Made by a program: the position numbers and the translations under genes. This document shows, in pieces, positions 61,115-64,000 of a stretch of 64,000 nucleotides of DNA. A model generated the notes under the pieces. The model was not told the DNA's origin. It did no database searches and worked only from the letters and a program-made list of their open reading frames with translations. The stretch is from Ophiocordyceps camponoti-saundersi (nom. inval.) (lineage: Eukaryota > Ascomycota > Sordariomycetes > Hypocreales > Ophiocordycipitaceae), in assembly GCA_003339415.1 (NCBI GenBank), contig PDHQ01000087.1:62001-126000 (forward strand), given 5' to 3'. The stretch's first letter is position 1. Each line of letters starts with the position of its first letter.

Positions 61115-61154
61115 TTAGGCGATTTATAAAAGTATTATTATATATCTTATATTA
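61115..61154 (-). repeat. Gypsy-B2 3' LTR, remaining 40 bp
   Basis: Inverted match to the first 40 bp of the B1 LTRs (GCGATTTATAA, then CTTATATTA at the LTR start). Followed at 61155 by ACTCCC, the complement of the purine tract before the LTR. Confidence 0.88.
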
Positions 61155-64000
61155 ACTCCCTAAGCTTAAAAAGAATTCTAATAGCTTTATTAACTTTTTA
61201 TATTATTTTAAAAATTATTATTATACTTAAAAGCTTTTTTATATTAACTTTAATAACTATATTTAATTATAAATTAAGAAATATTATTAATAATTTATAT
61301 ATAAAGAACTAAATTAATTTATATAATATAAGAAAGAAATAAAAAAATAAGATAAGAATAATAAAGGAGAATTATAATATATATTAAATATATATAAAAG
61401 AATATATATTATAGTTAAGGGTATTATAATATTAAGAAAGGAAAATAGGAATAAAAAAAACGTAATATAATATATAAATTAAAAAAATAAAATAAAGGAA
61501 ATATTTTACTATCTTTATTATTTAGATATATAAGTTATAATAATAATATAAGAGCGAATATAAATAATCTTATTATAATTAGCGTAAGAGATATAGTTTA
61601 TAGCTTTAAGTATAATATACTTTACGAAGATAAGAGCGTTTAAGATATTAGGAATAGTAATAAAGTTAACTATATTATAAATAGTTTATACTTATTCTTA
61701 AGCGTATATTATAAGTAGTTTATAGTAAATAGGCTTTACTTAGCCTTCTTATTATAGCTAATATTTTTTCTTTATTTATAGCGTATAAAATATAAGGAAA
61801 AAATAGTATATAATTAATATTATATTATAAAAATATTAGAAAATTATATTAAAAATATACTAGTTTATAAGGTTCTTACTTAAGCTTAAAAAATATATTA
61901 TTATTATATATTAATAGTTAAATAACTTAAAGATTTATTATATATTAATAAATAAATAAATATAATAGCTATTACTTATTAATAGTTAAATAATATAATA
62001 TATACTTTCCTTATAAAGCGCGTTATTAATATATATCTGCTATAGTTTATGCTAAGGCTATATAAAAAGCTATAAAAAGTTTTAATTTATTATTATATTA
62101 ATAAATAGATCGGCGTTAATAAGCTTAATAGTTATAATATACTTAGTATTATTAAAAGGTTTAACTAAGCTACCTTTTTAACTATATAGCTTTTTAATAA
62201 TATTATTAGGAGCTATTTTTATTAAATTTAAAATATTAAAAATAGGAATATTACTAAAATTTAAAGTTATCTTATTTCTAATAATATCGCTCTAAGCTAA
62301 GGAGAGTATATAATTAATAATAATAGCTAGAAATAAAGTAATAATACCCTTACTAAGCAGATATATCTATTCTCTTATATAAATATAGGAGTCTTATTAG
62401 TTCTTTTTATAAAACTTTAGTATTTTACCTAAATTATTAAATATTAACTTTTTATTAATAAATATAGTAACTTTATTAATATTAATTAATAAGTTTTTAA
62501 AAGCTAAAGTATTAAGTAAGATAAGTATTAAGATAAGGAAATTAATAATTTATTTATCGCTAATATTAAATATTTTTACTATATAACTTAAGCTAAAAGA
62601 AATATTATATTTAGCGAGGTACTTATTAAAATAAGTTACTTAAATTAGAGTAATATTTATATTTTAAAATATTAAAACTTATTTATTATAATATATTATA
62701 AAAAAAGTAAGTAAGTATTTAATAACTTAAATTAGATTATTATAATAAGTTACTAAGAAGTTATTATTAGCTTTTTTAATTTTTTTTAGCTTTTAAAATT
62801 TTTTAAAATTAGATTATAGTTTTAAAAACTATTATAAGGGTTTTAAGTTATTAAGAGGTAAAATAAGTTTACTTATTAGGGGTTTTAAAAACGCTTTATT
62901 AAATAGGAGTAGGAGGAGTAATAAAACGCCTTATTAAGGATTTTCTAAAAATAGAAGCAGCTCCTTTAACCTTAATCTCCTTTTTTATAGCTATTAATAC
63001 TATTCTTTTTATTTTATTAATATAGTTAGTATAAGAAATAATAGCTAGGATTCTCTTAATCTCCTCTAACTCCTCTAACTTTTATTAAATTTACTTAGTA
63101 ATAAGGCCCTTAATATAATCTTTTATAATTTCTAATAGCGTATAAGTACTATAATAATTCTTTCTAAGCTAGTTAGATTATAAAAAGATATTACTTTTAA
63201 TATTAGTAAGGGAGTATAGTAGAAAAAGTTAGGTATAGCTTTTTAATAAAGTAGCTAGTATTTTAGAGGTAAAGCTAGCGGTAAAAGAAGATATTATAGT
63301 AATTTATTAAATAGAATATCTAAGCGCTATAATCTTAGAAATATTAAGTAAGGAGTAATTAGATTTAAAATATTCGTTATTTAAAAGTAAGTACTTAGAA
63401 TTATAATCTTTATTATTAGGGAGTTATTCTCTATTAGCTTACCGTTTTACTTTTCTATTAATATAATAAATATAATTATTTAATTTACTAAATAATAAAT
63501 CGTATCTTTTCTCTTATAATACTTATTTCTAAGCGATAAAAATTATATAGTTATTTAATTTCTAGTTATTAAACTTATAAGTAAGTAACTTAAATAAATA
63601 TTAAAGTTCTATAAGGTTTCTAAATAGCTAAATAGCTTTTTTAAAGCTTTCGAATATAAGTATAAGGGGAGTATAAATTAGTTATTTATAAAATAACTTA
63701 TAGTATATCTTATTATAAGAATAATAAGGATTATTATAAGGAGGATTAATTTTAAGTATAAAAAAAAGAAAATAATATAAAGATAATAAAAAGAATTAAA
63801 AGATAAAAAGAAATAACTATAAAAGAGATAAAAACTAATATATAGGAAAATATAATAAAAATAAGTAATATAAAGGGGAATAAGAGAGGATAAATAAGAG
63901 AGAGAGGAAATAAGAGAAAAAAGGTAGGAAAATAAAAGGAAATTTAATATAAATAGTAACGCGTTAAGTTTATTATTTCTTAAAAATATTACGCGTTTAT
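61155..64000 (-). pseudogene. Gypsy-B2 extra open frame and 3' region
   Basis: Inverted homologue of B1 31180-32363 joined to 48681-50337. It therefore carries the whole region downstream of pol in one piece. The extra frame runs minus-strand from about 63500 to 61900. The site where gypsy-A entered B1 is uninterrupted here at 62816-62820 (ATAGT on the plus strand). The window ends at the homologue of B1 31180, next to the coiled-coil end of pol. Confidence 0.6.

Larger units (their letters stand above)
1..64000. other. RIP-mutated AT-rich block
   Basis: Across nearly the whole window CpA and TpG dinucleotides are rare and TpA is extremely common, while CpG persists in scattered GCG/CGG clusters. 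This one-sided CpA to TpA loss on both strands is the signature of fungal repeat-induced point mutation. Repeat copies differ from each other mainly by C/T and G/A transitions, which fits. The consequence is that every coding relic is full of TAA and TAG, and start codons read ATA. A dinucleotide count was not run; this is from reading the sequence. Confidence 0.93.
52053..64000 (-). mobile_element. Gypsy-B2: inverted second copy, 3' part only
   Basis: Minus-strand copy of the B1 family. Its 3' LTR is 52053-52606 plus 61115-61154 (594 bp in total, the same as the B1 5' LTR), split by a LINE. Internal sequence from 61155 to the window end matches the complement of B1 50337-48681 and then 32363-31180, without the gypsy-A insertion. 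It ends in the window just before the chromodomain, so pol, gag and the 5' LTR lie outside. It interrupts gypsy-C upstream of its RT. Confidence 0.9.

Overview
The window is an AT-rich, gene-poor block from a filamentous ascomycete (Pezizomycotina) whose repeats have been mutated by RIP (repeat-induced point mutation). CpA and TpG are nearly absent over most of the 64 kb while TpA is everywhere, so CAA, CAG and TGG codons now read as stops and almost no ATG survives. I found no intact gene, tRNA, rRNA or CRISPR array. Coding relics can still be read if TAA/TAG are taken as former CAA/CAG/TGG codons, and protein names below rest on that reading. The genus cannot be named from the sequence.

Left part, 1-22.3 kb: degraded, low-complexity open-frame relics that I do not recognise. 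They are broken by a 439-bp hAT-type MITE (8470-8908, 8-bp target duplication, little RIP) and by a set of repeated modules, X (about 1.28 kb, three copies) and Y (about 0.58 kb, three copies), ordered X-X-Y-Y-gap-X-Y between 10.3 and 16.4 kb.

Right part, 22.3-64 kb: one nest of retrotransposons. The oldest host is a reverse-strand Ty3/gypsy element (gypsy-C). Its integrase and RNase H lie at 22.3-24.46 kb and its reverse transcriptase at 50.94-52.05 kb. Inserted in it are two copies of a second gypsy family. Gypsy-B1 (24458-50941, plus strand, TSD TAAAT) is a chromovirus with an extra downstream open frame. Gypsy-B2 (52053 to the window end, minus strand) is cut by the window edge.

B1 is split by gypsy-A (32364-48675, minus strand, TSD ATTAT), a chromovirus carrying a roughly 960-codon antisense open frame between pol and its 3' LTR. 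Gypsy-A is split by a Ty1/copia element (39409-46716, plus strand, 301-bp LTRs, TSD ATATT). The 3' LTR of B2 is split by a Tad-like LINE (about 52609-61101, minus strand, 13-15 bp TSD), which is itself split by a 1776-bp LTR element encoding only a gag-like zinc knuckle (57704-59479, 210-bp LTRs, TSD ATAAT).

The insertion order is therefore gypsy-C, then B1 and B2; in one branch gypsy-A then copia, in the other LINE then the gag-only element. The nest is supported by equal-length LTR pairs, target-site duplications, coding frames that resume across each insertion, and an uninterrupted copy of the gypsy-A insertion site in B2 near 62816. The catalytic Asp pair of the reverse transcriptase is wholly or partly changed to Asn in four elements, as expected when TGATGA-like codons lose TpG. 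The block looks like silenced, possibly centromere-proximal or subtelomeric heterochromatin, but position on the chromosome is not shown by the sequence.
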